Program-made: the position numbers and the translations under genes
Assembly: GCF_000960085.1 (NCBI RefSeq)
Contig: NZ_JYGT01000009.1
Location: 1-64,000 of the forward strand
Length of the DNA stretch: 64,000 nt
Direction: 5' to 3'
From: Streptococcus infantis
Lineage (GTDB): Bacteria > Bacillota > Bacilli > Lactobacillales > Streptococcaceae
Shown here: positions 28,138-36,221 of the stretch, piece by piece
Layout of the letters: every line of letters starts with the position of its first letter
How positions within the stretch are numbered: position 1 is the stretch's first letter
Notes under the pieces: generated by a model
Told to the model about the DNA's origin: nothing
Databases searched by the model: none
What the model saw: only the letters and a program-made list of their open reading frames with translations

Positions 28138-28723
28138 GATTTGTGGACTATCGACTAAAGGAGCGGTAGAAACAGCTGTGTCAGCTGGAGCAGACTACAT
28201 CGGTTTTGTCTTCGCTCCTAGCAAAAGACAGGTGACCTTGGAACAAGCAGCAGAGCTAGCTAAGATTATTCCTACATATGTAAAAAAGGTTGGCGTATTT
28301 ATTTCACCCAGTCGGTCAGAATTACTAGATGCGATTGAAAAGGTTGGTTTGGACTTGGTGCAGGTTCATGGTCAGGTGGCGGATGATTTGTTTGAGGATT
28401 TGCCTTGTGCCAGCATTCAGGCTGTGCAGGTGGATGGAGATGGTCACGTGCCCAATTCTCAGGCAGATTATCTCCTCTTTGATGCACCTGTGGCAGGAAG
28501 TGGCCGGACCTTTGACTGGTGGCAACTGGATACGACAGATCTAGCCCAGCCTTTCTTCATTGCAGGTGGGCTTAATGAGGATAATGTAGAAGAAGCTATT
28601 CAACACTTTACCCCCTTTGCAGTAGATGTTTCAAGTGGGGTAGAAACAGACGGACAAAAAGATCATGAAAAGATTAGAAGATTTATAGAGAGGGTAAAAC
28701 ATGGCATATCAAGAACCAAATAA
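28124..28723 (+). CDS. trpF: Phosphoribosylanthranilate isomerase
   Basis: TIM-barrel isomerase of 199 residues with the catalytic Cys in [12 protein letters not shown] and later [31 protein letters not shown] and VDVSSGVE. Start is TTG at 28124, 8 nt after AAGGAG (28111-28116) and inside the end of trpC. Overlaps trpB by 23 nt. Confidence 0.93.
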   Translation: MTKVKICGLSTKGAVETAVSAGADYIGFVFAPSKRQVTLEQAAELAKIIPTYVKKVGVFISPSRSELLDAIEKVGLDLVQVHGQVADDLFEDLPCASIQAVQVDGDGHVPNSQADYLLFDAPVAGSGRTFDWWQLDTTDLAQPFFIAGGLNEDNVEEAIQHFTPFAVDVSSGVETDGQKDHEKIRRFIERVKHGISRTK

Positions 28724-29924
28724 AGAAGGATTTTACGGAAAATTCGGTGGACGTTTTGTTCCAGAAACATTGATGACAGCAGTATTGGAGTTGGAAGAAG
28801 CTTATCGTGAAAGTCAGGCAGATCCAAGTTTCCAAGAAGAGTTAAACCAACTTTTGCGCCAGTATGTAGGACGTGAAACACCTCTTTACTACGCAAAAAA
28901 CTTGACCCAGCATATTGGTGGAGCCAAGATTTACCTCAAACGTGAAGACCTCAATCATACAGGTGCACATAAGATTAACAACGCCTTGGGACAAGTTCTT
29001 CTCGCTAAACGCATGGGCAAAAAGAAAATTATCGCTGAAACTGGTGCCGGTCAGCACGGTGTAGCAACTGCAACTGCTGCAGCCCTTTTCAACATGGAAT
29101 GTACTATCTATATGGGTGAGGAAGATGTTAAACGCCAAGCCCTCAATGTCTTCCGAATGGAACTTTTGGGAGCCAAGGTGGAAGCTGTAACAGATGGTTC
29201 GCGCGTGCTCAAAGACGCGGTCAATGCAGCCCTTCGTTCATGGGTAGCCAACATCGATGATACCCACTATATCCTTGGTTCTGCCTTGGGGCCTCATCCT
29301 TTTCCAGAAATTGTGCGTGATTTCCAAAGTGTCATCGGTCGAGAGGCTAAACAACAGTACCGTGACTTGACAGGTCAAGATTTGCCAGATGCCCTAGTAG
29401 CTTGTGTTGGTGGAGGTTCTAATGCTATCGGTCTCTTCCATCCATTTGTGGAAGATGAATCTGTAGCTATGTATGGAGCTGAAGCGGCAGGACTTGGTGT
29501 GGATACAGAGCATCACGCAGCTACCTTGACCAAGGGTCGTCCAGGTGTTCTCCACGGTTCGCTCATGGATGTGCTCCAAGATGCCCATGGACAAATCTTA
29601 GAAGCCTTCTCTATCTCAGCAGGTTTGGACTACCCAGGTATCGGTCCAGAACATTCTCATTACCACGATATCAAGCGTGCGACCTATGTTCCTGTGACAG
29701 ATGAGGAAGCCTTGGAAGGATTCCAACTCTTGTCTCGTGTGGAAGGGATTATCCCAGCTTTGGAGTCTAGTCACGCTATCGCCTTTGCGGTGAAATTAGC
29801 CAAAGAACTTGGTCCAGACAAGTCTATGATTGTCTGTCTATCAGGTCGCGGGGACAAGGATGTAGTTCAAGTCAAAGACCGTTTGGAAGCAGACGCAGCA
29901 AAGAAGGGAGAAGCTCATGCCTAA
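28701..29924 (+). CDS. trpB: Tryptophan synthase beta subunit
   Basis: Protein of 407 residues with canonical TrpB features: GRFVPETL, the PLP-lysine loop [39 protein letters not shown] and SGRGDKD. It condenses serine with indole channelled from TrpA. Overlaps trpF by 23 nt and trpA by 8 nt. This is the complex-forming copy; a second TrpB lies upstream at 22961. Confidence 0.95.
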   Translation: MAYQEPNKEGFYGKFGGRFVPETLMTAVLELEEAYRESQADPSFQEELNQLLRQYVGRETPLYYAKNLTQHIGGAKIYLKREDLNHTGAHKINNALGQVLLAKRMGKKKIIAETGAGQHGVATATAAALFNMECTIYMGEEDVKRQALNVFRMELLGAKVEAVTDGSRVLKDAVNAALRSWVANIDDTHYILGSALGPHPFPEIVRDFQSVIGREAKQQYRDLTGQDLPDALVACVGGGSNAIGLFHPFVEDESVAMYGAEAAGLGVDTEHHAATLTKGRPGVLHGSLMDVLQDAHGQILEAFSISAGLDYPGIGPEHSHYHDIKRATYVPVTDEEALEGFQLLSRVEGIIPALESSHAIAFAVKLAKELGPDKSMIVCLSGRGDKDVVQVKDRLEADAAKKGEAHA

Positions 29925-30699
29925 GACACTAACAGAAAAACTGAACGCTATCAAAGCAACTGGAAAGGGAATTTTTGTCCCCTATATTATGGCTGGAGAC
30001 CATGAAAAAGGTTTGTCTGGTCTCGGTGATACAATTCACTTTTTAGAAGATTTGGGTGTTTCTGCCATTGAAGTGGGAGTTCCTTTCTCGGATCCGGTTG
30101 CAGATGGTCCTGTTATCGAAGAAGCAGGCTTGCGCAGTCTAGCTCGCGGAACCTCTACCCAGGCTCTAGTTGAAACCTTGAAAACCATTGAAACAGAAAC
30201 CCCGCTTGTCATCATGACCTACTTTAACCCCCTCTTTCAGTACGGTGTGGAGAAATTGGTTAAAAATCTTGCTGATACAGCAGTCAAGGGCTTGATTATC
30301 CCAGACCTCCCTCATGAACATGCCAACTTTGTAGAGCCATATTTGGCGGATACAGACATTGCTTTAATTCCACTTGTCAGCTTGACGACAGGAATTGACC
30401 GTCAAAAGGAACTCATTGAAGGGGCAGAAGGATTTGTCTATGCCGTTGCTATCAATGGGGTAACAGGAAAATCAGGGAATTACCGAGATGATTTGGATAA
30501 GCACTTGGATCAACTTCATCAAGTGGCTGACATTCCAGTCTTGACAGGATTTGGTGTATCCACACAAGCTGATGTAGAACGCTTCAATGCTGTATCAGAC
30601 GGTGTTATCGTTGGTTCCAAAATTGTTAAAGCTCTACATGAAGGTCAAGTGGCAGAAATTGCTGACTTTATCCGAGAAGCAGTAGCTTACCAAAAATAA
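29917..30699 (+). CDS. trpA: Tryptophan synthase alpha subunit
   Basis: TIM-barrel lyase of 260 residues releasing indole from indole-glycerol phosphate. Catalytic Glu lies in [19 protein letters not shown] and the Asp in [10 protein letters not shown]; phosphate site residues in GFGVST and GVIVGSKIV. Last trp gene. Its last 32 nt overlap the end of the convergent cclA gene, leaving no room for an ordinary terminator. Confidence 0.95.
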   Translation: MPKTLTEKLNAIKATGKGIFVPYIMAGDHEKGLSGLGDTIHFLEDLGVSAIEVGVPFSDPVADGPVIEEAGLRSLARGTSTQALVETLKTIETETPLVIMTYFNPLFQYGVEKLVKNLADTAVKGLIIPDLPHEHANFVEPYLADTDIALIPLVSLTTGIDRQKELIEGAEGFVYAVAINGVTGKSGNYRDDLDKHLDQLHQVADIPVLTGFGVSTQADVERFNAVSDGVIVGSKIVKALHEGQVAEIADFIREAVAYQK

Positions 30700-31330
30700 T
30701 CACACAAGTAGCAAGCAAGAGGAAGGGCACAAAAGGAAGTCTTTCCTTTTGCTTTAGTAGGAGAAAAGCTAGTATGCCGGTTGTGGAAGCAAATTGAATG
30801 AGAATCAGTATTTCGGTAAGACTAAAAACAAGGGCGCAAGAAGCCAGAAAGAGAAAATCACCTGCTCCTATACGGATATCGATAATATGAGCAATGATTC
30901 CAAGAATCAAGAAGAAAGCCATGATTAGATTCCAACTAGAGCAAGCCATTAGAAGCAGATGAAAGAAAATCCATACCAGTAAAGGATACTCCTGATGGCG
31001 AAAGTCGTAGATGCCCAAGGTCAGACCAGCGCTGATTAGGATGATTTGCCCCAAAGTTAGAAAATCCCAAGAAAAAGCTAAAAAGAGCAGTCCCGAGCAC
31101 AACTCAAAGAGGGCATACCAGAAAGGATATCGTACCTTGCAATAGCGACAGCGAAAGCGATTGAATATCTGGGACACAATCGGAATCAAATCTAGTGGTC
31201 TCAAGCGAGTCTGACAAGAATCACAGTGACTAGCAGGAAAAACGATGGATTTCTCAGGGAAGCGATCGATGACTAAACCTAGAAAGGAAGCAAGAATCGT
31301 TCCAACAAGAAAAAAATAAAGATGAATCAT
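30668..31330 (-). CDS. cclA: Type IV prepilin peptidase of the competence pilus
   Basis: Membrane aspartyl protease and methylase of 220 residues. N-terminal [16 protein letters not shown] motif, two zinc-type cysteine pairs (CDSC and CRYC), and both catalytic aspartates (YDFRHQEYP and GAGD). It trims and N-methylates ComG pseudopilins needed for DNA uptake. A competence (ComX) box lies 8 nt upstream of the start codon. The 3' end overlaps trpA by 32 nt on the opposite strand. Confidence 0.9.
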   Translation of the reverse strand: MIHLYFFLVGTILASFLGLVIDRFPEKSIVFPASHCDSCQTRLRPLDLIPIVSQIFNRFRCRYCKVRYPFWYALFELCSGLLFLAFSWDFLTLGQIILISAGLTLGIYDFRHQEYPLLVWIFFHLLLMACSSWNLIMAFFLILGIIAHIIDIRIGAGDFLFLASCALVFSLTEILILIQFASTTGILAFLLLKQKERLPFVPFLLLATCVIIFGKLLLLG

Positions 31331-31337
31331 ACTTATT

Positions 31338-31345
31338 TATTCGGA
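31338..31345 (-). promoter_or_regulatory. Competence (ComX/cin) box of cclA
   Basis: On the minus strand TTTTTTCCGAATA, matching the sigma-X box TACGAATA with one change (A to C). It ends only 7 nt before the A of the cclA ATG, so transcription would start at or next to the start codon. Confidence 0.75.
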
Positions 31346-31362
31346 AAAAATAAGAGAAAGAG

Positions 31363-31368
31363 TATAAT
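31363..31368 (+). promoter_or_regulatory. -10 element of the GNAT gene
   Basis: TATAAT 33 nt before the acetyltransferase ATG; a -35 is not obvious. Divergent from the cclA box. Confidence 0.55.
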
Positions 31369-31400
31369 AGTTGGATAAAGGAGAAATTTTAGGAGCAAAT

Positions 31401-31856
31401 ATGAAAATTCACTTTGAAAAAGGACTTCAGTTAGAAAATGCCCAACTCATTTGTCGCTGGTCTAATGCTTTGGGAGAAAGTTTCCAGAAGCAATGGATGG
31501 GTCCCAAAATTTCTTACCCCTTGATTGCCCAATCCTTGCAAAAGATGGAAGGGATTTTTTCCATTTTTGTTGGAGAAGAGTTTGTAGGCATCATCCAGAA
31601 AATCAAACTAGAAGATAAAAATCTTCATATTGGAAGATTTCTCATAGCTCCACAGAAGCAGGGAAAAGGAGTAGGTAGGAAAGCTTTCCAAGGCTTCGTT
31701 CAAGAAATGTTTGAAAATGAAGAAATAGAAAGTATTTCCCTAACGGTTTTTGAGTCAAATCAAAGAGCCAAAAATCTCTACCACAAAGAGGGATTTGAAA
31801 TTGTTCAAACCATTGAAGTTCCAGAGCGAAAACAGATGATGAAAAAATCTAGATAA
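31401..31856 (+). CDS. GNAT-family N-acetyltransferase
   Basis: Protein of 151 residues. The acetyl-CoA loop is in IAPQKQGKGVGRKAF (GxGxG-type pyrophosphate-binding turn), followed by SLTVFESNQRAKNLYHKEGFE, the usual motif B of GNAT proteins. Start 31401 is chosen because TAGGAGC precedes it. Acceptor unknown. Confidence 0.8.
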   Translation: MKIHFEKGLQLENAQLICRWSNALGESFQKQWMGPKISYPLIAQSLQKMEGIFSIFVGEEFVGIIQKIKLEDKNLHIGRFLIAPQKQGKGVGRKAFQGFVQEMFENEEIESISLTVFESNQRAKNLYHKEGFEIVQTIEVPERKQMMKKSR

Positions 31857-31929
31857 GAACTAAATTATACTAGAAACTGTCCCCTTACAATTTTTAATTC
31901 TCAAACTTGTTGCAGAGAAATTTTCTTGA

Positions 31930-31935
31930 TAAAAT
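31930..31935 (+). promoter_or_regulatory. truA extended -10, leaderless arrangement
   Basis: TGATAAAAT with the -10 hexamer ending 6 nt before the truA ATG. No Shine-Dalgarno sequence is present between them, so the mRNA probably begins at the start codon. Confidence 0.65.
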
Positions 31936-31941
31936 AGATAC

Positions 31942-32691
31942 ATGACTAGATATAAAGCTATAATTTCTTATGATGGCTACGCTTTTGCCGGTTTTCAGCG
32001 GCAACCTCATGCGCGTAGTGTTCAGGAGGAAATTGAAAAAACTTTAACAAAATTAAATAACGGACAAGCTATTACCATTCATGGTGCTGGGCGAACGGAC
32101 AGTGGCGTTCATGCTTTAGGACAGGTCATCCACTTTGATCTTCCCTATCAGATGGATGAGGAAAAACTTCGTTTTGCTCTTGATACCCAAAGTCCTGAAG
32201 ATATCGATGTGATTTCGATTGAGATTGTGGCCGATGATTTTCATTGCCGTTATGCCAAGCACAGCAAGACCTACGAGTTTATCGTAGATAGAGGGCGTCC
32301 CAAAAATCCAATGCGTCGTCATTATGCGACTCACTATCCTTATCCACTCGATGTGGAGCGGATGCAGCTTGCTGTAAAAAAACTAGAGGGAACGCATGAT
32401 TTTACTGGTTTTACAGCATCAGGGACTAGTGTGGAAGACAAGGTAAGAACGATCACGGAAGCTAGTCTTAGGGTTGATGAAACAGGGCAGTTTTTGACCT
32501 TTACCTTCTCAGGCAATGGTTTCCTCTATAAACAGATTCGAAATATGGTCGGAACCCTGCTTAAAATTGGTAACAACCGGATGTCGATTGAACAGATTGA
32601 CCTCATCTTGGAGAAAAAAGATAGACAGTTGGCAGGTCCAACTGCAGCGCCTAATGGTTTGTATTTGAAGGAGATTCGTTATGAAGAATAA
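31942..32691 (+). CDS. truA: tRNA pseudouridine(38-40) synthase
   Basis: Protein of 249 residues modifying U38-U40 in tRNA anticodon arms. Catalytic Asp lies in [14 protein letters not shown]; other family blocks are [17 protein letters not shown] and [16 protein letters not shown]. The start has no visible ribosome site and appears leaderless. Overlaps the following kinase gene by 11 nt. Confidence 0.93.
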   Translation: MTRYKAIISYDGYAFAGFQRQPHARSVQEEIEKTLTKLNNGQAITIHGAGRTDSGVHALGQVIHFDLPYQMDEEKLRFALDTQSPEDIDVISIEIVADDFHCRYAKHSKTYEFIVDRGRPKNPMRRHYATHYPYPLDVERMQLAVKKLEGTHDFTGFTASGTSVEDKVRTITEASLRVDETGQFLTFTFSGNGFLYKQIRNMVGTLLKIGNNRMSIEQIDLILEKKDRQLAGPTAAPNGLYLKEIRYEE

Positions 32692-33454
32692 TCGTATTTT
32701 AGCACTTTCAGGAAATGATATTTTTAGTGGTGGTGGATTAGCAGCTGACCTTGCCACCTATACCTTGAATGGTTTGCATGGATTTGTAGCCATGACCTGC
32801 TTGACTGCTTTGACAGAAAATGGTTTTGAAGTCTTTCCAACTGATGAAACTATTTTCCAACAACAGTTGGATAGCCTCAAGAGTGTAGACTTTGGAGGGA
32901 TTAAGATTGGTCTCTTGCCGACAGTCGGTGTTGCTGAGAAAGCCTTGAATTTTATCAAGGAACGTGAAGGAGTTCCAGTAGTCTTGGACCCTGTATTGGT
33001 TTGTAAGGAAACGCACGACGTTGCAGTCAGTGAGCTCTGTCAAGAGTTGATTCGCTTTTTCCCTTATGTATCAGTGATTACTCCGAATCTTCCTGAGGCA
33101 GAGTTGCTTGCAGACCAAAAGATTGAAACCTTAGAAGATATGAAGGCTGTAGCCAAAAAACTACATGACTTGGGTGCGCCATCAGTGATTATCAAGGGTG
33201 GAAATCGCCTCAGTCAGGATAAGGCTGTGGATGTCTTTTATGACGGAGAAAATTACACAATTCTTGAAAATCCAGTCATCCAAGGACAAAATGCTGGTGC
33301 TGGATGTACCTTTGCATCAAGTATTGCCAGCCAGTTAGTCAAGGGAGAGGAACTCTTACCAGCAATTGAAAGTTCCAAAGCCTTTGTTTACCGAGCTATT
33401 GCCCAAGCAGATCAATATGGAGTGAGACAATATGAAGCAAACCAAAACAACTAA
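32681..33454 (+). CDS. Pyridoxine/hydroxymethylpyrimidine kinase
   Basis: Ribokinase-fold vitamin kinase of 257 residues: [20 protein letters not shown] at the start, [12 protein letters not shown] type segment ([13 protein letters not shown]), and the anion-hole/catalytic [16 protein letters not shown]. Family members are PdxK (vitamin B6) and ThiD (HMP). The adjacent ECF S component suggests salvage of the same vitamin. The two activities cannot be separated from sequence alone. Confidence 0.82.
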   Translation: MKNNRILALSGNDIFSGGGLAADLATYTLNGLHGFVAMTCLTALTENGFEVFPTDETIFQQQLDSLKSVDFGGIKIGLLPTVGVAEKALNFIKEREGVPVVLDPVLVCKETHDVAVSELCQELIRFFPYVSVITPNLPEAELLADQKIETLEDMKAVAKKLHDLGAPSVIIKGGNRLSQDKAVDVFYDGENYTILENPVIQGQNAGAGCTFASSIASQLVKGEELLPAIESSKAFVYRAIAQADQYGVRQYEANQNN

Positions 33455-33893
33455 AATCGCCCTAGTATCCATCTTAGCAGCCAGTTCGGTCGTATTGGGG
33501 TATTTTATAAAAATCCCGACCCCAACCGGAATTTTTACACTTTTGGACGTTGGAGTCTTCTTCACAGCTTTTTACTTTGGTAGTCATGAAGGAGCCATTG
33601 TCGGAGGTTTAGCAGGATTTCTCATTGACCTTATTTCAGGTTATCCTCAGTGGATGTTTTTTAGCTTACTTAATCATGGTTTCCAAGGCTATTTCGCAGG
33701 TGTTAAAGGGAAATGGCAATGGCTAGGATTAGTCTTTGCGACTATTTTCATGGTAGCTGGCTATGCTCTAGCATCGGCTTGGATGAATGGTTGGGGAGCA
33801 GCCATACCAGAAATCATCCCAAATCTCTTGCAAAATATCGTTGGAATGACTTTAGGATTTCTTCTTTGTCATAGTGTAAAGAGATTCAGATAA
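33432..33893 (+). CDS. ECF transporter S component for B6 or HMP
   Basis: Small membrane protein of 153 residues with about five helices and the S-component loop FTLLDVGVFFTAFYFGSHEGAIVGGLAGFLIDL. Binds a vitamin and docks on a shared EcfAAT module encoded elsewhere. Overlaps the kinase gene by 23 nt, so its substrate is probably the kinase's substrate: pyridoxine (PdxU2 type) or hydroxymethylpyrimidine (HmpT type). Confidence 0.82.
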   Translation: MKQTKTTKIALVSILAASSVVLGYFIKIPTPTGIFTLLDVGVFFTAFYFGSHEGAIVGGLAGFLIDLISGYPQWMFFSLLNHGFQGYFAGVKGKWQWLGLVFATIFMVAGYALASAWMNGWGAAIPEIIPNLLQNIVGMTLGFLLCHSVKRFR

Positions 33894-33924
33894 TCGTGAA
33901 AAAGGGAATCCTCTGCAGGAACTA

Positions 33925-33953
33925 TTGAAAAAACTCTGATTATTTGCTAAAAT
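33925..33953 (+). promoter_or_regulatory. yqgQ promoter, leaderless arrangement
   Basis: TTGAAA (33925-33930), 17-nt spacer, TGC-TAAAAT with -10 at 33948-33953. The best start codon of the next gene, ATG 33961, is 7 nt downstream, where transcription itself should begin. Confidence 0.7.
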
Positions 33954-33960
33954 GAAAGCT

Positions 33961-34176
33961 ATGAAAACACTCTATGATGTGCAACAATTTCTCAAACAGT
34001 TTGGCATTATTGTCTATATGGGGAAACGTCTCTATGATATTGAGCTAATGAAGATTGAACTATCTCGAATTTATGATGCTGGCTTGATGGACAAGCTGGA
34101 TTATTTAGAAGCGGAAGCTGTTCTTCGTAGAGAGCACAAACTAGAATTAGACTATTTAGAAAAAAATGGAGATTAA
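33961..34176 (+). CDS. YqgQ/DUF910-family protein
   Basis: Protein of 71 residues, MKTLYDVQQFLKQFG...GKRLYDIELMKIELSRIYDAGLMD, the YqgQ (DUF910) fold of unknown function found in Firmicutes. An ATG at 33952 is also in frame but overlaps the -10. Neither start has a good ribosome site. Followed 5 nt later by a rhodanese-like gene, an association also seen in Bacillus (yqgQ near glcK), so they likely form an operon. Confidence 0.8.
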   Translation: MKTLYDVQQFLKQFGIIVYMGKRLYDIELMKIELSRIYDAGLMDKLDYLEAEAVLRREHKLELDYLEKNGD

Positions 34177-34181
34177 GTATT

Positions 34182-34562
34182 ATGGTAACTTGGGTATTAT
34201 GGGGACTTGTCGTAGCGATGTTGGCATGGATGGGATACAACTATCTTCGCATTCGTCGAGCAGCGAAAATCGTAGACAATGCAGAGTTTGAGTCTTTGAT
34301 TCGTATAGGTCAGTTGATTGACTTGCGTGATCCAGCTGACTTCCACAGAAAACATATCCTCGGAGCTCGTAATATCCCTTCAAATCAATTGAAGACAAGT
34401 CTCGCAGCGCTTCGCAAGGATAAGCCTGTTCTTCTCTATGAAAATCAACGTGCGCAACGTGTCACAAATGCAGCGCTTTTCTTGAAAAAACAAGGTTTCT
34501 CAGAAATCTATATCCTTTCTTACGGATTGGATTCTTGGACAGGAAAGGTGAAATCTAATTAA
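34182..34562 (+). CDS. Membrane-anchored rhodanese-like protein lacking catalytic Cys
   Basis: Protein of 126 residues: one N-terminal membrane helix (VTWVLWGLVVAMLAWMGY), then a rhodanese domain (LIDLRDPADFHRKHILGARNIP ... GFSEIYILSYGLDSW). The active-site loop that normally reads C-x5-R after VLLY is YENQRAQR here, so the sulfur-carrying cysteine is replaced by Glu. It should not be a sulfurtransferase; a binding or scaffold role is possible. Confidence 0.8.
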   Translation: MVTWVLWGLVVAMLAWMGYNYLRIRRAAKIVDNAEFESLIRIGQLIDLRDPADFHRKHILGARNIPSNQLKTSLAALRKDKPVLLYENQRAQRVTNAALFLKKQGFSEIYILSYGLDSWTGKVKSN

Positions 34563-34614
34563 CAATGTGAAAAAAAACTTGTCACATATGTTTAATATAG
34601 ATACCGATTTTTTA

Positions 34615-34623
34615 TGGTATAAT
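34615..34623 (+). promoter_or_regulatory. Extended -10 promoter of the small membrane gene
   Basis: TGGTATAAT 31 nt before the ATG at 34654; the same element is duplicated at 35031-35039. Confidence 0.65.
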
Positions 34624-34653
34624 AATTTATATAAATTTTAAGGAGTTTTTATT

Positions 34654-34881
34654 ATGCAAGAAAAGAAAAAAGCATCGCTTGTTTTAGGTATCCTATCTAT
34701 CGTCCTTGGTTTGTTATCTCCAATCGTCGGTCTGATTTTGGGTATCATTGGATTAGTATTGGGGAATTCACACCAAAATCAATCTGGACTAAATTATAAA
34801 ACAGAAAAAATTCTCAATATCGTAGGGATTGTTATTTCAGTCCTTAACTGGATTGCAGGAGTCATTTTGATGATGCACTAA
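34654..34881 (+). CDS. DUF4190-like small membrane protein
   Basis: Protein of 75 residues with two hydrophobic hairpin segments (SLVLGILSIVLGLLSPIVGL and ILNIVGIVISVLNWIAGVIL) and a charged MQEKKKA start; resembles the DUF4190 group of small two-helix membrane proteins. It is the intact member of a tandem duplication whose second copy (35073) is frameshifted. Own promoter and terminator. RBS AAGGAG. Function unknown. Confidence 0.7.
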   Translation: MQEKKKASLVLGILSIVLGLLSPIVGLILGIIGLVLGNSHQNQSGLNYKTEKILNIVGIVISVLNWIAGVILMMH

Positions 34882-34892
34882 TCAGGATTCTA

Positions 34893-34930
34893 ACAAAAAA
34901 AGCTTTATTTTTAAAGCTTTTTTGTTTTAC
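34893..34930 (+). terminator. Terminator after small membrane gene
   Basis: AAAAAAAGCTTTA / TAAAGCTTTTTT with a 4-nt T loop; an almost identical copy follows the duplicated pseudogene. Confidence 0.85.
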
Positions 34931-35030
34931 CCATTTTTCGTTAAGTGGTTTTTAATCATTTCTAATTTTTTGATTAGGGATAGTCACAGAGTGGAAATAC
35001 ATGTTATCTAATAGATATAGCCAACACCTA

Positions 35031-35039
35031 TGGTATAAT
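35031..35039 (+). promoter_or_regulatory. Duplicated extended -10 promoter
   Basis: TGGTATAAT in the second unit of the tandem duplication, 33 nt before the pseudogene ATG. Confidence 0.6.
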
Positions 35040-35072
35040 GATTGCGTAATAAATTTAAGGTTTTTTTTGAAA

Positions 35073-35301
35073 ATGCAAGAAAAGAAAAAAGCTTCACTTG
35101 TTTTGAGTATCCTATCTATCATATTTGCCTTCGGATTTCCAGTGTTCAGTATTATTTTTGGTGTTTTTGGTTTGGTCTTGACTAATTCATATCAAAAAGA
35201 GTCTGGACTATAAGACAGAAAAAATTCTCTCTATTTTAGGGATTGTTCTCTCTGTACTTTTCTGTATTCTAGTTATCTCGCAACTTTCGGGAATTCATTA
35301 A
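35073..35301 (+). pseudogene. Frameshifted tandem copy of the DUF4190-like gene
   Basis: Starts MQEKKKASLVL like the gene at 34654 and stays parallel to it until ESGL, where five bases (AATTA in the intact copy) are missing and a stop follows at 35211-35213. Past that point the coding sequence continues in another frame (KTEKILSILGIVLSVLF ...) to a matching end at 35301. A 46-residue remnant with one helix could be made. Confidence 0.85.
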
Positions 35302-35338
35302 AACAAAAAAGCTTTATTTTTAAAGCTTTTTTTGTTTT
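35302..35338. terminator. Bidirectional terminator, duplicated copy
   Basis: AAAAAGCTTTA / TAAAGCTTTTTTT stem between the pseudogene and the converging rsuA gene. Confidence 0.85.
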
Positions 35339-35339
35339 G

Positions 35340-36062
35340 TCATCTTTTCTCTAAGTAGTTTTTAATGATTTTCAATTCCTCTTGATTCAAGTGTCGATAT
35401 TGACCTTCTGCTAGCTCTGAATCTAATGTAAAGTCCCCGAACTGAACTCGTTTGAGGGCGGTGACCTTGACACCGACTGAGAGGAACATTTTCTTGACCT
35501 GATGAAATTTTCCTTCAGAGATGGTGATGGTGGCTCGGCTGAGGCTAGGACTTGAAGATAGAATCTCAAGCAGAGCAGGTTTACAAATAGTTCCATCAAG
35601 AAAGACAATCCCGTTTTTGAATTGCTGGATGTGATTTGGTGTGAGCAAGCCGTTCACCTCAACTTGGTAAGTTTTATCCACATGATACTGAGGGTGGAGG
35701 AGTTGAAAACCTAGAGGGCCATTATCTGTTAGGAGGAGTAGCCCTGTCGTATCTCTATCCAATCGACCAATTGCGTATAGCTGATTCGACTGGAGATGTT
35801 GAGGAAGTAGATCCATAACTGTTGGGAGCTTCTTGTCTTTGCTTGCTGTCACGACACCATTTGGTTTGTGAAGCATGAGGTAAGTATGTTCATATCCTTG
35901 GATTTTTCTATCTTTGAAAATCAACTCTTGCAACCCTGTATCAACATTCTGTGCAAGGGAAGTAGCAGGGAGTCCATCAACTAAGATTTCTTTTTTGAGA
36001 AGAGCTTGTTTCATTGTTTTTCGACTAATTTTTTCTTGGGCTAATAATTTATCTAAACGCAT
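35340..36062 (-). CDS. rsuA: 16S rRNA pseudouridine(516) synthase
   Basis: Protein of 240 residues with an N-terminal S4 RNA-binding domain (MRLDKLLAQEKISRKTMKQALL) and a catalytic domain with the Asp in GRLDRDTTGLLLL. Small-subunit RsuA type by length and motif, although RluB/E/F-like specificity cannot be excluded. Converges with the duplicated small membrane genes. Confidence 0.88.
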   Translation of the reverse strand: MRLDKLLAQEKISRKTMKQALLKKEILVDGLPATSLAQNVDTGLQELIFKDRKIQGYEHTYLMLHKPNGVVTASKDKKLPTVMDLLPQHLQSNQLYAIGRLDRDTTGLLLLTDNGPLGFQLLHPQYHVDKTYQVEVNGLLTPNHIQQFKNGIVFLDGTICKPALLEILSSSPSLSRATITISEGKFHQVKKMFLSVGVKVTALKRVQFGDFTLDSELAEGQYRHLNQEELKIIKNYLEKR

Positions 36063-36171
36063 ACCAGCCTATCTTATCACAAGTCGATATTTTTGAAAAG
36101 AAAAGAGAAGAAATGAATTTTCCTTTGAAAACATTTACACTTACTTGAGTTATGCCATTTGCTTAAAATTG

Positions 36172-36180
36172 TGGTATAAT
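36172..36180 (+). promoter_or_regulatory. Extended -10 promoter of typA
   Basis: TGGTATAAT 41 nt before the typA start; no matching -35 at standard spacing. Confidence 0.65.
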
Positions 36181-36221
36181 CGTTCAGTTAGAAAATAAAT
36201 TTGAAATAAATAGAGGAAATC

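Larger units (their letters stand above)
34562..35391 (+). repeat. Tandem duplication (~419-bp period)
   Basis: Two consecutive units, each with extended -10 promoter, small membrane gene, AAAGCTTT terminator and about 45 bp resembling the 3' end of the rsuA gene. The first unit's copy of that end (34932-34976) reads parallel to 35341-35385, the true rsuA 3' end. The offset between the two ATGs is 419 nt. Boundaries on the left are blurred by divergence. Confidence 0.75.
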
